Assembly: GCA_040391535.1 (NCBI GenBank)
Contig: JBEBXQ010000099.1
Span: 1 to 19,126, forward strand
Length of the DNA: 19,126 bases
Direction of reading: 5' to 3'
Source of the DNA: JBEBXQ01 sp040391535
Lineage (GTDB): Bacteria > Bacteroidota > Bacteroidia > Cytophagales > Spirosomataceae
Shown here: piece by piece, positions 1 through 7,772 of the stretch
Numbering within the stretch: the stretch's first letter is position 1
Layout of the letters: each line of letters starts with the position of its first letter
Made by a program: the position numbers and the translations under genes
The notes under the pieces: generated by a model
Told to the model about the DNA's origin: nothing
Databases searched by the model: none
What the model saw: the letters and a program-made list of their open reading frames with translations, nothing else

Positions 1-320
1 TCAAATTCTTCTCCGGCCAATCCCTTTCTTACCCGCTGATCAAAATCACGAAGTTCACCTTCATTATAAGTGTTATCAAGTGACAACATCGGGAAACGGT
101 GATAAACAGTCTCAAAATTTTTATTGATTGTACCACCTACCCGCTGCGACGGCGAGTCAGGTTGTTTGAACTGCGGATATTCCTTTTCCAGATCAATCAG
201 TTCACGCAGCAGAGTATCAAACTGTTCATCAGAAATGGCTGATACACTTTCCTGATAATACAATTGATTATAATGATTCAGCTGGTCTGTCAGTTCGGTA
301 ATCCTTTCTTCGGGAGACAT
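1..320 (-). CDS. ligA: NAD-dependent DNA ligase LigA, N-terminal part (cut by window edge)
   Basis: This is the first 106 codons of a minus-strand gene that runs off the left edge. NAD-dependent DNA ligase seals nicks during replication and repair, using NAD+ to adenylate its active-site lysine. The visible part begins MSPEERITELTDQLNHYNQL and matches LigA domain Ia, the NMN-binding helical region with its conserved tyrosines, followed by the entry to the adenylation domain with the family signature PMLSLDNTYNEGEL at about residues 79-92. The catalytic KxDG lysine would lie just beyond the edge, so catalytic integrity cannot be judged. The ATG at 318-320 fits the usual LigA N-terminus. The gene diverges from rpe across 86 bp, and I see no Shine-Dalgarno sequence. 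Confidence 0.93.
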   Translation of the reverse strand, partial: MSPEERITELTDQLNHYNQLYYQESVSAISDEQFDTLLRELIDLEKEYPQFKQPDSPSQRVGGTINKNFETVYHRFPMLSLDNTYNEGELRDFDQRVRKGLAGEEF

Positions 321-406
321 TGGTCAAAGCGGTGTTTGTCAAAAATTTCTTTAAATTCGTTGTAAAAATACACTTTCATTTCCCATTTTCAATCAGAAAT
401 TAAATT

Positions 407-1057
407 ATGCGTTCTATTGCTCCGTCTGTATTATCAGCAGACTTTGCCAACCTTCAAAGAGACACCGAAATGCTTAACCGGAGCGAAGCCGGGCTGATTC
501 ATGTGGATATTATGGATGGTGTTTTTGTTCCCAATATTTCGTTCGGACTACCTGTTTGTGCTGCCATTCACCGGCATGCCGCCAAGCCACTGGATGTTCA
601 TCTGATGATTGTCGAACCGGATCGCTACATTGAGGGTTTCAGAGCGGCAGGGGCCAACATCATTACTGTTCATTATGAAGCCTGTACGCACCTTAACCGG
701 ACTTTACAGCATATTACCGAAACTGGTGCGCTGCCGGGTGTGGCTGTCAATCCGCATACACCGGTAGAATTGCTATCCGAAGTTTTACACCAGGTATCGC
801 TGGTTTTAGTGATGTCGGTTAACCCGGGTTTCGGCGGACAAAAATTCATTGAAAATTCGTATAAAAAAATTGAAAAACTGGCTAAAATGAGAGAGGATGC
901 CGGTGCTGATTTTCTGATTGAAGTGGATGGAGGCGTAACAACAGAAAACGCTGAACAATTATTCAATGCAGGAGCTGATGTACTGGTGGCCGGCAGTTTT
1001 GTTTTCAACAGCCCTCATCCTGAGAATGCGATTAAAGCCTTACTCACTCACGCATGA
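407..1057 (+). CDS. rpe: Ribulose-phosphate 3-epimerase
   Basis: This enzyme interconverts D-ribulose 5-phosphate and D-xylulose 5-phosphate in the cytosolic pentose phosphate pathway. It is a 216-residue single TIM-barrel domain, the normal family length. Visible signatures are APSVLSADFANL at the N-terminus, HVDIMDGVFVPN with metal ligands His32 and Asp34, DVHLMI with His65, the phosphate-binding loop MSVNPGFGGQ at 136-145, and EVDGGV with the catalytic Asp174. All key residues are present. Its TGA stop overlaps the ATG of the next gene in the sequence ATGA, so the two are probably co-transcribed and translationally coupled. There is no clear Shine-Dalgarno sequence before the ATG, as is common in Bacteroidota. 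Confidence 0.97.
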   Translation: MRSIAPSVLSADFANLQRDTEMLNRSEAGLIHVDIMDGVFVPNISFGLPVCAAIHRHAAKPLDVHLMIVEPDRYIEGFRAAGANIITVHYEACTHLNRTLQHITETGALPGVAVNPHTPVELLSEVLHQVSLVLVMSVNPGFGGQKFIENSYKKIEKLAKMREDAGADFLIEVDGGVTTENAEQLFNAGADVLVAGSFVFNSPHPENAIKALLTHA

Positions 1058-1827
1058 ATTTAAAAACATCCGTTATTCCAAGATACAGATCTCCGGCGGT
1101 ATTCAGACCATATCCTGAACTGACAGTGGCCGAAAGTACACGTCATGGAGGCGTAAGCCTGCCTCCTTTTCAATCGCTCAATCTGGGACGGTCTACCAAA
1201 GACAACCCTGAACATGTAGCCGAAAACCGGCAGCTGTTCTGGAATGCACTGAAAATCCCGGCCCGTCAGGTGGCGTCATCCCATCAGGTGCATGGCGATC
1301 TCGTTCTGGTAACTGACCAACCGGGAGATTTCAAGGGATATGACGCTATCATCACACATACACCGGATATTTTTCTGGCGGTTACGGTAGCAGATTGTAC
1401 ACCGGTGTTAATTTATGATCCGGTGGGTAAGGTAGTGGCAGCTATTCATGCCGGATGGAGAGGGACTGTAAGCCGGATCGTATCCAAAACGATAGAGAAA
1501 ATGACAGAGACCTTCGGGTCATTACCTGAAAACTGCCAGGCTTACGTAGGTACCTGTATTGATTTTTACTCATTTGAGGTAGGCGAAGAAGTGGCCTTAC
1601 ATTTTGAAGATCGGTTCAAAACATTTGATGCAGAAAAGCAAAAGTTCTTTGTGGATCTGAAGGCCGTCAATAAGCAGCAGCTACTGGACAGTGGAGTAAA
1701 AGAAATGCATATTCAGGTTTCAGCTTATTCAACCGTTCTGGATAATCAGGATTATTTTTCTTACAGGCTTGAAAAAGGGCAAACAGGCCGGATGCTGGCC
1801 GTCATCGGGTTCAGATCAGAGCGATAA
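1054..1827 (+). CDS. pgeF: YfiH/PgeF-family purine nucleoside phosphorylase (laccase-domain protein, former DUF152)
   Basis: This 257-residue protein belongs to the family once called polyphenol oxidase or laccase-domain; characterised members act on purine nucleosides (phosphorylase and adenosine deaminase activity). The proposed zinc/active-site residues are visible: His80 in HQVHG, Cys115 in VADCTPV and His132 in HAGWRGT. Other family marks are RHGGVS near residue 31, the DNPEHVAENR segment near 50 and a GTCI...FEVGEEV block near 166. The start overlaps the rpe stop by 4 nt, which suggests translational coupling, although no metabolic link is obvious beyond ribose phosphate chemistry. The exact substrate cannot be read from sequence. 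A perfect hairpin follows 20 nt after the stop. Confidence 0.9.
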   Translation: MNLKTSVIPRYRSPAVFRPYPELTVAESTRHGGVSLPPFQSLNLGRSTKDNPEHVAENRQLFWNALKIPARQVASSHQVHGDLVLVTDQPGDFKGYDAIITHTPDIFLAVTVADCTPVLIYDPVGKVVAAIHAGWRGTVSRIVSKTIEKMTETFGSLPENCQAYVGTCIDFYSFEVGEEVALHFEDRFKTFDAEKQKFFVDLKAVNKQQLLDSGVKEMHIQVSAYSTVLDNQDYFSYRLEKGQTGRMLAVIGFRSER

Positions 1828-1847
1828 AAGAACAAGCTGTCAAAAAC

Positions 1848-1889
1848 AGAAAATCCCGTCCTGACGTGAAAGTTAAGACGGGATTTTCT
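1848..1889. terminator. Bidirectional Rho-independent terminator between convergent genes
   Basis: A perfect 13-bp inverted repeat pairs 1848-1860 with 1877-1889, enclosing a 16-nt loop. The G+C core is TCCCGTC/GACGGGA, flanked by an A run on the left and a T run on the right, so the hairpin carries a U tract in either direction. It lies between the pgeF stop and the stop of the minus-strand sugar dehydrogenase and probably ends both transcripts. Confidence 0.88.
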
Positions 1890-1909
1890 TATAAATCCGG
1901 AATCAGCAA

Positions 1910-3076
1910 TTAAGCTTCCGGCGTAATTTTCAGCACTTGTCCCGATTCAATTACTACATAGATATCTCCATCAGCAGATTCACGGATATCACGCACACGG
2001 CCTATATTTTCGAACAGTTTTTCACGCTTCACGACTTTTGTTCCGTCAAGCACAACGCGTTCGATATACATGAACTTCATAGAACCAACCAGAAGATTGC
2101 CTTTCCAGTCTTTGAATTTTTTACCGGTAATATAGCTCATCCCGCATGGTGCAATAGAAGGCTTCCAGTAAGTTGCCGGTTGTTCCATATCCACTTTGGC
2201 TGTATCTTCCGAGATAATACTGTTGTCATAATCTATGCCGAAAGTAATCTCAGGCCAGCCATAGTTCTTACCTCTCTCTACCAGATTCAGCTCATCACCT
2301 CCCTGAGGACCATGCTCATGCTCCCAGATGGCACCGGTTTCCGGATTCAGCACCAATCCCTGAGGGTTACGGTGACCATACGAATAAATTTCCGGCAGTA
2401 CATCCTTCATTCCTACAAAAGGGTTATCCTGAGGAACAGACCCGTCATCGTTCAGGCGAACCACTTTTCCCTGATCAGTTTTCAGATCCTGTGCTTTCGG
2501 TTTTTCTCCTCTTTCGCCTAACGATAAAAAGAGTTTCCCACTCTTATCAAACAGGATTCTGCCACCATAGTGTACATTAGCCTTTACATTGGGAGATGCT
2601 TTAAAAATCTCTTTCTGGTCTGTCAGCTCATTATTTTCAAACTTCGCCCGCATTAAAGCCGTATTGGCGCCCTGGCCTTTTTCTCCGGCAGCAGCGGCAG
2701 AAGAATAACTCAGATAAATGAACCCATTGCTGGCAAAATCAGGATGGGGCACTACGTCAAGCAGACCGCCTTGTCCTTCATAAAATACTTTAGGAACACC
2801 TTTTACCGGTGTTTCTTCCAGTTTTCCATTATTGATTACTCTCAGTTGGCCGCTACGCTCGGTAACCAGTATTTTCCCATCAGGCAAAAAATTCATTGCC
2901 CAGGGTCTGTCAAGGCCATCAGCGATGGTATCAATTTTAAACGAAGTAACAGGAGCATCCACGACGTCAGATTGCGCTGCTTCTTTTTCGTTACCGTTAC
3001 AACCTACCGACATGGTAGCCAACATCAAAAAAGAGCTCATGAACAGCCCCGTCTGATTTTTCTTCATTTTTACCAT
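1910..3076 (-). CDS. PQQ-dependent sugar dehydrogenase (glucose/sorbosone dehydrogenase family), predicted lipoprotein
   Basis: The protein (388 residues) is a predicted six-bladed beta-propeller of the soluble glucose/sorbosone dehydrogenase family, which oxidises aldose sugars with PQQ outside the cytoplasm. A lipoprotein signal is visible, with a basic start, a hydrophobic stretch and a lipobox ending in Cys26 (MSVGC). Family signatures are GLDRPWAMNFLPDGKILVTER near 54-74, GLLDVVPHPDF near 104, NVHYGGRI with the likely catalytic His169, GHRNPQGL near 234 with the substrate/PQQ arginine, and EHEHGPQGGDELN near 252. Translation could begin at codon 4 (MKKNQ), a more typical lipoprotein start. 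It lies 28 nt downstream of the ATP-grasp gene on the same strand and is probably co-transcribed. Substrate is unknown, and the PQQ source is not in this window. Confidence 0.9.
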   Translation of the reverse strand: MVKMKKNQTGLFMSSFLMLATMSVGCNGNEKEAAQSDVVDAPVTSFKIDTIADGLDRPWAMNFLPDGKILVTERSGQLRVINNGKLEETPVKGVPKVFYEGQGGLLDVVPHPDFASNGFIYLSYSSAAAAGEKGQGANTALMRAKFENNELTDQKEIFKASPNVKANVHYGGRILFDKSGKLFLSLGERGEKPKAQDLKTDQGKVVRLNDDGSVPQDNPFVGMKDVLPEIYSYGHRNPQGLVLNPETGAIWEHEHGPQGGDELNLVERGKNYGWPEITFGIDYDNSIISEDTAKVDMEQPATYWKPSIAPCGMSYITGKKFKDWKGNLLVGSMKFMYIERVVLDGTKVVKREKLFENIGRVRDIRESADGDIYVVIESGQVLKITPEA

Positions 3077-3104
3077 AATTATTGATCAGAATTTAAAATT
3101 ACTT

Positions 3105-4538
3105 TCAGTACAAAACCCAGGTATCTTTTCCGCCACCGCCCTGCGATGAATTCACCACCAGTGAGCCTTTCCGCAGGGCTACTCTTGTCAATCCGCCAGG
3201 AATAACATTTACCTCTTTCCCGTAAAGGATATAGGGCCTTAAGTCCACATGTCTTCCTTCAGGCTGACCATCAATCATACAAGGGACACGTGACAGCGAA
3301 ATAGTGGGCTGGGCAATATAATTTCTCGGGTTACTGATAATTCTTTGTCTGAAATCAGCATGTTCCTCTTCGGTAGCCTTTGGCCCGATCATCATGCCAT
3401 AACCACCGGCTTCATTAGCTTCTTTCACTACCAGTTCCTCAATATGCTCCAGCACATAAGCCCTGTCAGCTTCTTCTCTACAAATATAAGTAGGCACATT
3501 CGGAATTATGGGTTCTTCCTGCAAATAATATTTTATGATACGCGGCACATAAGCATAAATTACCTTATCATCGGCAACTCCGGTACCCGGGGCATTGGCC
3601 AGTGCCACCCTGCCGTTTTTATAAACTTCAAAAATTCCGGGAATTCCCAGCAGGGAATCAGGATTAAAAACCTGCGGATCCAGAAAAGTGTCGTCAAGCC
3701 TTCGGTAAATCACATCGACAATTTCAAAACCCTTGGTCGTACGCATTTTAACGTAACCGTCCATCACCACCAGGTCACGTGCGGCAACAAGTTCCACCCC
3801 CATCTGCTGAGCAAGATAAGAGTGTTCAAAATAAGCCGAATTGTATATCCCGGGCGTCAGTACCACTACTTTAGGATTGGGGCGGTCTGCCAGGTACTGA
3901 AGCTGCTCCAGTAACCGTGCAGGATAATCAGAAACCGGCCTTACACCCGTCCTCGCCAGTATATCCGGAAAACTCTGCTTGGACAGCTCCCGGTTTTCCA
4001 GCATATAAGAAACCCCTGAAGGGCAACGCAGATTATCCTCCAATACCATCATTTCTCCGTTTCCGTTTCTGATAAGGTCTGTTCCAGTAATATGGCACCA
4101 GATACCTTTGGGAGGTGTTAACCCCATACATGCCTGAAGAAAACACTTACTTGATTCAATCAGGTCACGAGGCACTACTCCTTCATTAAGAATCTGCTGC
4201 TCGTTATAGACATCATGAATAAACATATTCAATGCCTTAATCCGCTGTTTGAGTCCGTTTTCGAGATGTAACCACTCGTCGGCAGCAATAATTCTCGGAA
4301 TAATGTCAAGAGGCATAATCCGCTCTGCACCCTGCCCTTCCGAATAAACATTAAATGTAATTCCCATGGCAAGCAATGTCTTTTCTGAAGCGCGCTGACG
4401 GGTAGTCAGAACCCTGTTATCCAGTGATTCAAACTTTTTTTTCAGATAAGCATATCCAGGTCTTACCTCGCCATTACCACAAAACATCTCGTCAAAAAAT
4501 TCTTCTGTCCTATAGTTCTCAAATGAAAAATTAGCCAT
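3105..4538 (-). CDS. Circularly permuted ATP-grasp protein (CP_ATPgrasp / former DUF404-DUF407)
   Basis: A cytosolic protein of 477 residues, full length for the circularly permuted ATP-grasp family, whose members are thought to form carboxylate-amine (peptide-like) bonds using ATP. Recognisable blocks are RPGYAYL near residue 26, GITFNVYSEGQGAERIMPLD near 59-78, the GIWCHITGTDLIRN...VLEDNLRCPSGVSYMLENR core at about 145-183, VVVLTPG, and the C-terminal VNSSQGGGGKDTWVL signature. In many bacteria this gene sits beside an alpha-E-domain gene and a transglutaminase-like protease gene. Neither is adjacent here; its downstream neighbour is the sugar dehydrogenase. The 277 bp upstream are AT-rich and hold no gene. 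The exact substrate is unknown for the family, so no product is assigned. Confidence 0.88.
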   Translation of the reverse strand: MANFSFENYRTEEFFDEMFCGNGEVRPGYAYLKKKFESLDNRVLTTRQRASEKTLLAMGITFNVYSEGQGAERIMPLDIIPRIIAADEWLHLENGLKQRIKALNMFIHDVYNEQQILNEGVVPRDLIESSKCFLQACMGLTPPKGIWCHITGTDLIRNGNGEMMVLEDNLRCPSGVSYMLENRELSKQSFPDILARTGVRPVSDYPARLLEQLQYLADRPNPKVVVLTPGIYNSAYFEHSYLAQQMGVELVAARDLVVMDGYVKMRTTKGFEIVDVIYRRLDDTFLDPQVFNPDSLLGIPGIFEVYKNGRVALANAPGTGVADDKVIYAYVPRIIKYYLQEEPIIPNVPTYICREEADRAYVLEHIEELVVKEANEAGGYGMMIGPKATEEEHADFRQRIISNPRNYIAQPTISLSRVPCMIDGQPEGRHVDLRPYILYGKEVNVIPGGLTRVALRKGSLVVNSSQGGGGKDTWVLY

Positions 4539-4815
4539 GATCTGATTTTTATACTTACCTCATCTTTTCCTCTTCAATTATAAAAATAACATTTTAGCAG
4601 GAAACACAATATTCAAAATATTTTTCGGCTTATTACAACAATTTCAGAATATTTATTTACCACATAATACTTACACAGGATTATTTTAAACAAAACCAAC
4701 ATTCTATCGACATTTATCACACCGGAAACCTTGTATAGTATTTTGTATTAAATTACTTTTTGCCATAAAAATAAGCTTCCTTTGCAAATCCACTAAAAAT
4801 TCATTATCCGGCAAA
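4539..4815. promoter_or_regulatory. AT-rich divergent intergenic region with a weak promoter candidate
   Basis: These 277 bp separate the ATP-grasp gene (minus) from the glycosyltransferase (plus) and must hold promoters for both. No ORF, RNA gene or strong hairpin is visible. On the plus strand, TTG at 4731-4733 lies 20 nt before TACTTTTTG at 4754-4762, which resembles the Bacteroidota TAnnTTTG element with one extra T. I found no exact TAnnTTTG on the minus strand, so the promoter call is weak. Confidence 0.3.
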
Positions 4816-5850
4816 ATGACTTTTAAGCGTTTCACAGAAATCTGGGTTCACCGTTACAAAAAAATTCTCCATATACTGAAAGCTTACCGTAAAGCAGGTC
4901 AGTCGCGCCGTTATCTGTTGAAAATCAAACAACAGCTTCAGCCCGGCCAACGGCTGATTGCTGTGGTCCGGACTGAGCATTTTGGTGACATTGTAGCTAC
5001 TGAACCGATTTCAAGGCAAATCAGGGCTTTGCATCCTGCCGATCATATTGTATGGTTTGTGAGACCCGCCTTTGCAGAACTGGTAGAAACCAATCCTAAT
5101 ATTGACACTGTTCACCGGGAGTTTTGTGTAACCGAAAGAGAGCTGTTATTGAAAAATGATATTTTTGATCATTTGTATGAGCTCCAGTTCCGGAACAACA
5201 GTCATTGCAGGATGTGTAACAAGTTTCTGGATAATCCCGTGGCATTGTCAAAAGGTATTGATTCTCTGAATTATTTTAATCACGGCAATTTACTGGAAGT
5301 ATTTACGCAGGTGAGCAACCTTCCGTTACCTCATGACCAGCAGCCACGCCTGTACATTCAACCGGCCCAACAGCAAAGGGTTGATCAGCTCAACCTTCCC
5401 GAGAGGGCTGTGGTTATTCATTGTAAATCCAATTATCACGAAAAAGACTGGTCGGCGGAAAACTGGAAAAAACTGACAGAATGGCTTATTAACACTCATC
5501 ATTATCATGTTATTGAAATCGGTCTTGACTCGGTTATGCCGGATTTCAAATCAGATCAGTTTATTAATTTATGCGGACAGCTCTCCATTCTTGAAACCGC
5601 GGAAGTAATCCGTCGGGGGAAATATTTTATCGGCCTCGACAGCGGCCCCTCTCATCTGGCCAATGCTACCGGCACATTCGGGTTTATACTCATGGGGAAT
5701 CTGGTTGCATTCAGCAATTACAATCCTTATTCGGGTACCTACGGAGATCAGACCAATTGTATCATTATCAGAGAAGAGGGCAAAACCTGTTCAGCGATGT
5801 CCTTCGGTCATGTCAGGAAAAACATGGAAAATCATTTTGTGACCACCTGA
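4816..5850 (+). CDS. Glycosyltransferase family 9 (heptosyltransferase-like)
   Basis: This 344-residue protein has the two-Rossmann-domain layout of GT-B glycosyltransferases in family 9, which includes LPS core heptosyltransferases using ADP-heptose. The N-terminal domain contains VVRTEHFGDIVATEPISRQI at about 50-69, the family's acceptor-side glycine/aspartate block. The C-terminal domain has AVVIHCKSN near 198, EKDWSAENWKKL near 209 and the donor-binding signature GLDSGPSHLA at 273-282. A likely role is addition of a sugar to lipopolysaccharide core or another surface glycan at the inner face of the membrane, but donor and acceptor cannot be read from sequence. No other glycan genes lie nearby, so it appears to be a solitary gene. 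Its stop is one base from the stop of the convergent YggS-type gene. Confidence 0.87.
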   Translation: MTFKRFTEIWVHRYKKILHILKAYRKAGQSRRYLLKIKQQLQPGQRLIAVVRTEHFGDIVATEPISRQIRALHPADHIVWFVRPAFAELVETNPNIDTVHREFCVTERELLLKNDIFDHLYELQFRNNSHCRMCNKFLDNPVALSKGIDSLNYFNHGNLLEVFTQVSNLPLPHDQQPRLYIQPAQQQRVDQLNLPERAVVIHCKSNYHEKDWSAENWKKLTEWLINTHHYHVIEIGLDSVMPDFKSDQFINLCGQLSILETAEVIRRGKYFIGLDSGPSHLANATGTFGFILMGNLVAFSNYNPYSGTYGDQTNCIIIREEGKTCSAMSFGHVRKNMENHFVTT

Positions 5851-5851
5851 A

Positions 5852-6511
5852 TTACCGTTCCCCAAATAACAGACTTCCGACTCTGACAAGTGTACTGCCT
5901 TCTTCTACGGCAACAGGGTAATCTCCGCTCATTCCCATGGACAGCTCCTTCATCTGAATACGGGGGTGGCTGATGGATTTCAATTCTTCGAAGAATAATT
6001 TTAACCCTGCAAATTCATTCCGGATGACCTCCGTATTTTCTGTATTGCTGGCCATGCCCATTAAACCGGTAATACAGATATTCTGCAGATGATCTAAATC
6101 CGGTGCTGTCAGAATTTCAATGATTTCTTCCCGGGAAAGGCCGAATTTTGTTTCTTCTCTGGCGATATAGACCTGAAGAAGGCAATCAATGACCCGGTTA
6201 TTCGCCAAGGCTTGCTTATTGATCTCCTTCAGGAGTTTCAAACTATCAACCGAATGAATTAAAAAAACAAACGGAGCAATATATTTTACTTTATTGGTCT
6301 GCAAATGTCCGATCTGATGCCAGCGGATATCTTTGGGCATCTTTTCATACTTGCTCACCATCTCCTGCACTTTGTTCTCACCAAAATCAACAACTCCTGC
6401 TTCATAAGCCTCCATGATCAGCTCTGCAGGTTTTGTTTTGGTGACTGCAATTAACTTTGTAACATCACCCAGCCCTGCCTTCACCATCTCAATATTTTCA
6501 GCAACACCCAT
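5852..6511 (-). CDS. yggS: YggS/PROSC-family pyridoxal phosphate homeostasis protein
   Basis: The product (219 residues) is a cytosolic PLP-binding protein with the alanine-racemase-type barrel alone, the usual length for YggS/YlmE/PROSC. These proteins hold PLP and influence vitamin B6 and amino-acid balance without a confirmed catalytic activity. Visible signatures are LIAVTKTKP with the PLP-binding Lys25, DFGENKVQEM near 43, WHQIGHLQTNKVKYI near 65-79, HSVDSLKLL near 87, and the C-terminal ELSMGMSGDYPVAVEEGSTLVRVGS with the phosphate-binding residues. The gene ends one base from the glycosyltransferase stop, with no room for a terminator between them. A TATCTTTG promoter-like element lies about 70 bp upstream. 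Confidence 0.95.
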   Translation of the reverse strand: MGVAENIEMVKAGLGDVTKLIAVTKTKPAELIMEAYEAGVVDFGENKVQEMVSKYEKMPKDIRWHQIGHLQTNKVKYIAPFVFLIHSVDSLKLLKEINKQALANNRVIDCLLQVYIAREETKFGLSREEIIEILTAPDLDHLQNICITGLMGMASNTENTEVIRNEFAGLKLFFEELKSISHPRIQMKELSMGMSGDYPVAVEEGSTLVRVGSLLFGER

Positions 6512-6579
6512 ATATTTCTATAATCCTTTATAGTATTAAATAACCCGGATAACTTTTAAAAGCTATCCGATCTGTCCTG

Positions 6580-6587
6580 CAAAGATA
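6580..6587 (-). promoter_or_regulatory. Candidate -7 promoter element for yggS
   Basis: Read on the minus strand this is TATCTTTG, an exact match to the Bacteroidota primary-sigma -7 consensus TAnnTTTG. It would place the transcript start about 60 nt before the yggS ATG at 6511. No TTG is seen at the expected 17-23 nt spacing upstream, so the call rests on the -7 element alone. Confidence 0.4.
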
Positions 6588-6605
6588 TAATTAAAAAAAT
6601 AGCGT

Positions 6606-6613
6606 TAAATTTG
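6606..6613 (+). promoter_or_regulatory. Candidate -7 promoter element for the coiled-coil gene
   Basis: TAAATTTG matches TAnnTTTG exactly on the plus strand. A start site near 6620 would give a leader of roughly 150 nt before the ATG at 6774. No -33 TTG lies at good spacing. The leader contains a 6-bp inverted repeat (CAATCC 6624-6629, GGATTG 6646-6651) and TATAAA/TTTATA at 6656-6670. The rest of the intergenic region shows nothing else recognisable. Confidence 0.35.
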
Positions 6614-6773
6614 CAGGTGCTAACAATCCCTTCAAGCCCCTGAGAGGATTGGAGATATAAAAACTTTATAAAAAGCGGCTCTGTCCGGCAGACAATCCTG
6701 AGGCAGTCGTTAAAAAGAAGAACTATTACTATTTTTAGAAAGCAGGTTAATCAGATTCATCAAAATCCTCATT

Positions 6774-7715
6774 ATGGAATTTAAGCAGGAGCAAAAAAAA
6801 GACAGAAAAACACTATTATGGGTTGCGTTAGCTGTTCTGGCAGCTTTAAATCTGATACAACTTTACTTTGTCCTACAGGAAAAAAAAGAGAGTGACACCA
6901 AAGATACAATCATTGCTACCAAAACCGAAGAAGTATTGGCAGCACGAATGAAACTTGACTCCATATCTACTCAGCTTGATCTGAAAATTGCAGAGATACA
7001 ACATCTGGGTGGTCGTGTAGACTCCCTGATTGTGATTAAGACACAACTTGAGAATGACAAAAAGGCGTTACAGAAAACGAATTCAGTAGCTATCAATGAC
7101 TTCAGAACCAAAGTTAAATCGTACGAATCGGTACTGAATCAGAAAGATACCGAAATACAGCGCCTCCGGGAAGAGCTCGGTATGGTAACGGCACAGAAAG
7201 AGGAACTGGCCGGGCAGGTATCAGATCTCGCGTCAGAAAAGACAGCGCTCAGCGATTCTGTCCTGGTTGTAAAACAGAAGGCTATCGAGCTTGAAGGAAA
7301 AGTAAATATTGCTTCTGCCCTTCGTGCCGAGCAAATCAGTGTAAACGCTATTACGAATAAAGGTAAAGAGCAGGATGGTGGCAAATACCGGGCCAGAAAA
7401 GTAGACAAGCTCAAGGTGTCATTTAAGATACAGGAAAACAATGTTGCCGAAAATGGTGCCAAGCAGGTTTATCTGCGGATTCTTGATCCGGACGGTGCAG
7501 TTCTGTCAGATATGGCAACCGGCTCAGGGTCCTTCCTTAACAACGGCAGGGAAATGATTTACAGTTCTAAAGAAACCATACAGTTTGACAACAGTAATCA
7601 GCTGGTGGATATCGTTTACGGCAGAGGAGGTATTCCGCTTAAAAAGGGGACTTACTCAATAGAACTTTATGGAGAAGGCTATAAAATGGGGGCTGCTGAG
7701 TTTTCTGTAAAATAA
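6774..7715 (+). CDS. Membrane-anchored coiled-coil protein of unknown function
   Basis: I do not recognise a named family. The 313-residue product starts with a short basic, charged segment (residues 1-12), then a single hydrophobic helix at about 13-33, which suggests an inner-membrane anchor with most of the chain in the periplasm. Residues about 38-190 are rich in Glu, Lys, Gln, Leu and Ile with few helix breakers, and have the look of a long coiled coil. After a basic linker (GGKYRARKVDKLKVSF, about 202-217), the last 100 residues alternate hydrophobic and polar positions with many Gly/Asn turns, suggesting a beta-sandwich (QVYLRILDPDGAVLSD, KKGTYSIELYGEGY). It lies 111 nt upstream of rpsF on the same strand, but rpsF has its own promoter. 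Similar proteins are often annotated loosely as SMC-like because of the coiled coil; no ATPase motif is present. Confidence 0.8.
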   Translation: MEFKQEQKKDRKTLLWVALAVLAALNLIQLYFVLQEKKESDTKDTIIATKTEEVLAARMKLDSISTQLDLKIAEIQHLGGRVDSLIVIKTQLENDKKALQKTNSVAINDFRTKVKSYESVLNQKDTEIQRLREELGMVTAQKEELAGQVSDLASEKTALSDSVLVVKQKAIELEGKVNIASALRAEQISVNAITNKGKEQDGGKYRARKVDKLKVSFKIQENNVAENGAKQVYLRILDPDGAVLSDMATGSGSFLNNGREMIYSSKETIQFDNSNQLVDIVYGRGGIPLKKGTYSIELYGEGYKMGAAEFSVK

Positions 7716-7726
7716 AACTCACTATT

Positions 7727-7767
7727 TTAAAGGTATGTTTTTTGGAGATTAAGCAGAAAACCTTTAA
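7727..7767. repeat. 8-bp inverted repeat enclosing the rpsF -33 box
   Basis: TTAAAGGT at 7727-7734 and ACCTTTAA at 7760-7767 form a perfect 8-bp inverted repeat with a 25-nt spacer. The spacer contains the TTTG -33 box and the right arm overlaps the first bases of the -7 element. It could be a weak terminator for the upstream coiled-coil gene, an operator, or chance in AT-rich DNA. Confidence 0.35.
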
Positions 7768-7772
7768 TTTTG
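7741..7772 (+). promoter_or_regulatory. Bacteroidota-type promoter of the rpsF-rpsR-rplI operon
   Basis: TTTG at 7741-7744 is followed after exactly 20 nt by TAATTTTG at 7765-7772. Both match the Bacteroidota primary-sigma consensus (TTTG/TTG, 17-23 nt, TAnnTTTG). A start near 7779 would give a leader of about 48 nt before the rpsF ATG. That leader holds a small hairpin (CTTCT 7777-7781, AGAAG 7786-7790) and the 12-bp palindrome AATCAATTGATT at 7811-7822. Confidence 0.82.

Noticed and set aside
352..359. TAAATTCG as an rpe promoter
   Set aside because: One mismatch to TAnnTTTG and only 13 nt from the upstream TTTG (335-338); spacing is outside the usual range.
1937..2521. Open frame of 194 codons on the plus strand opposite the sugar dehydrogenase
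   Set aside because: It is antisense to a well-supported gene, its translation has no recognisable domain, and its composition looks like a mirror of the coding strand.
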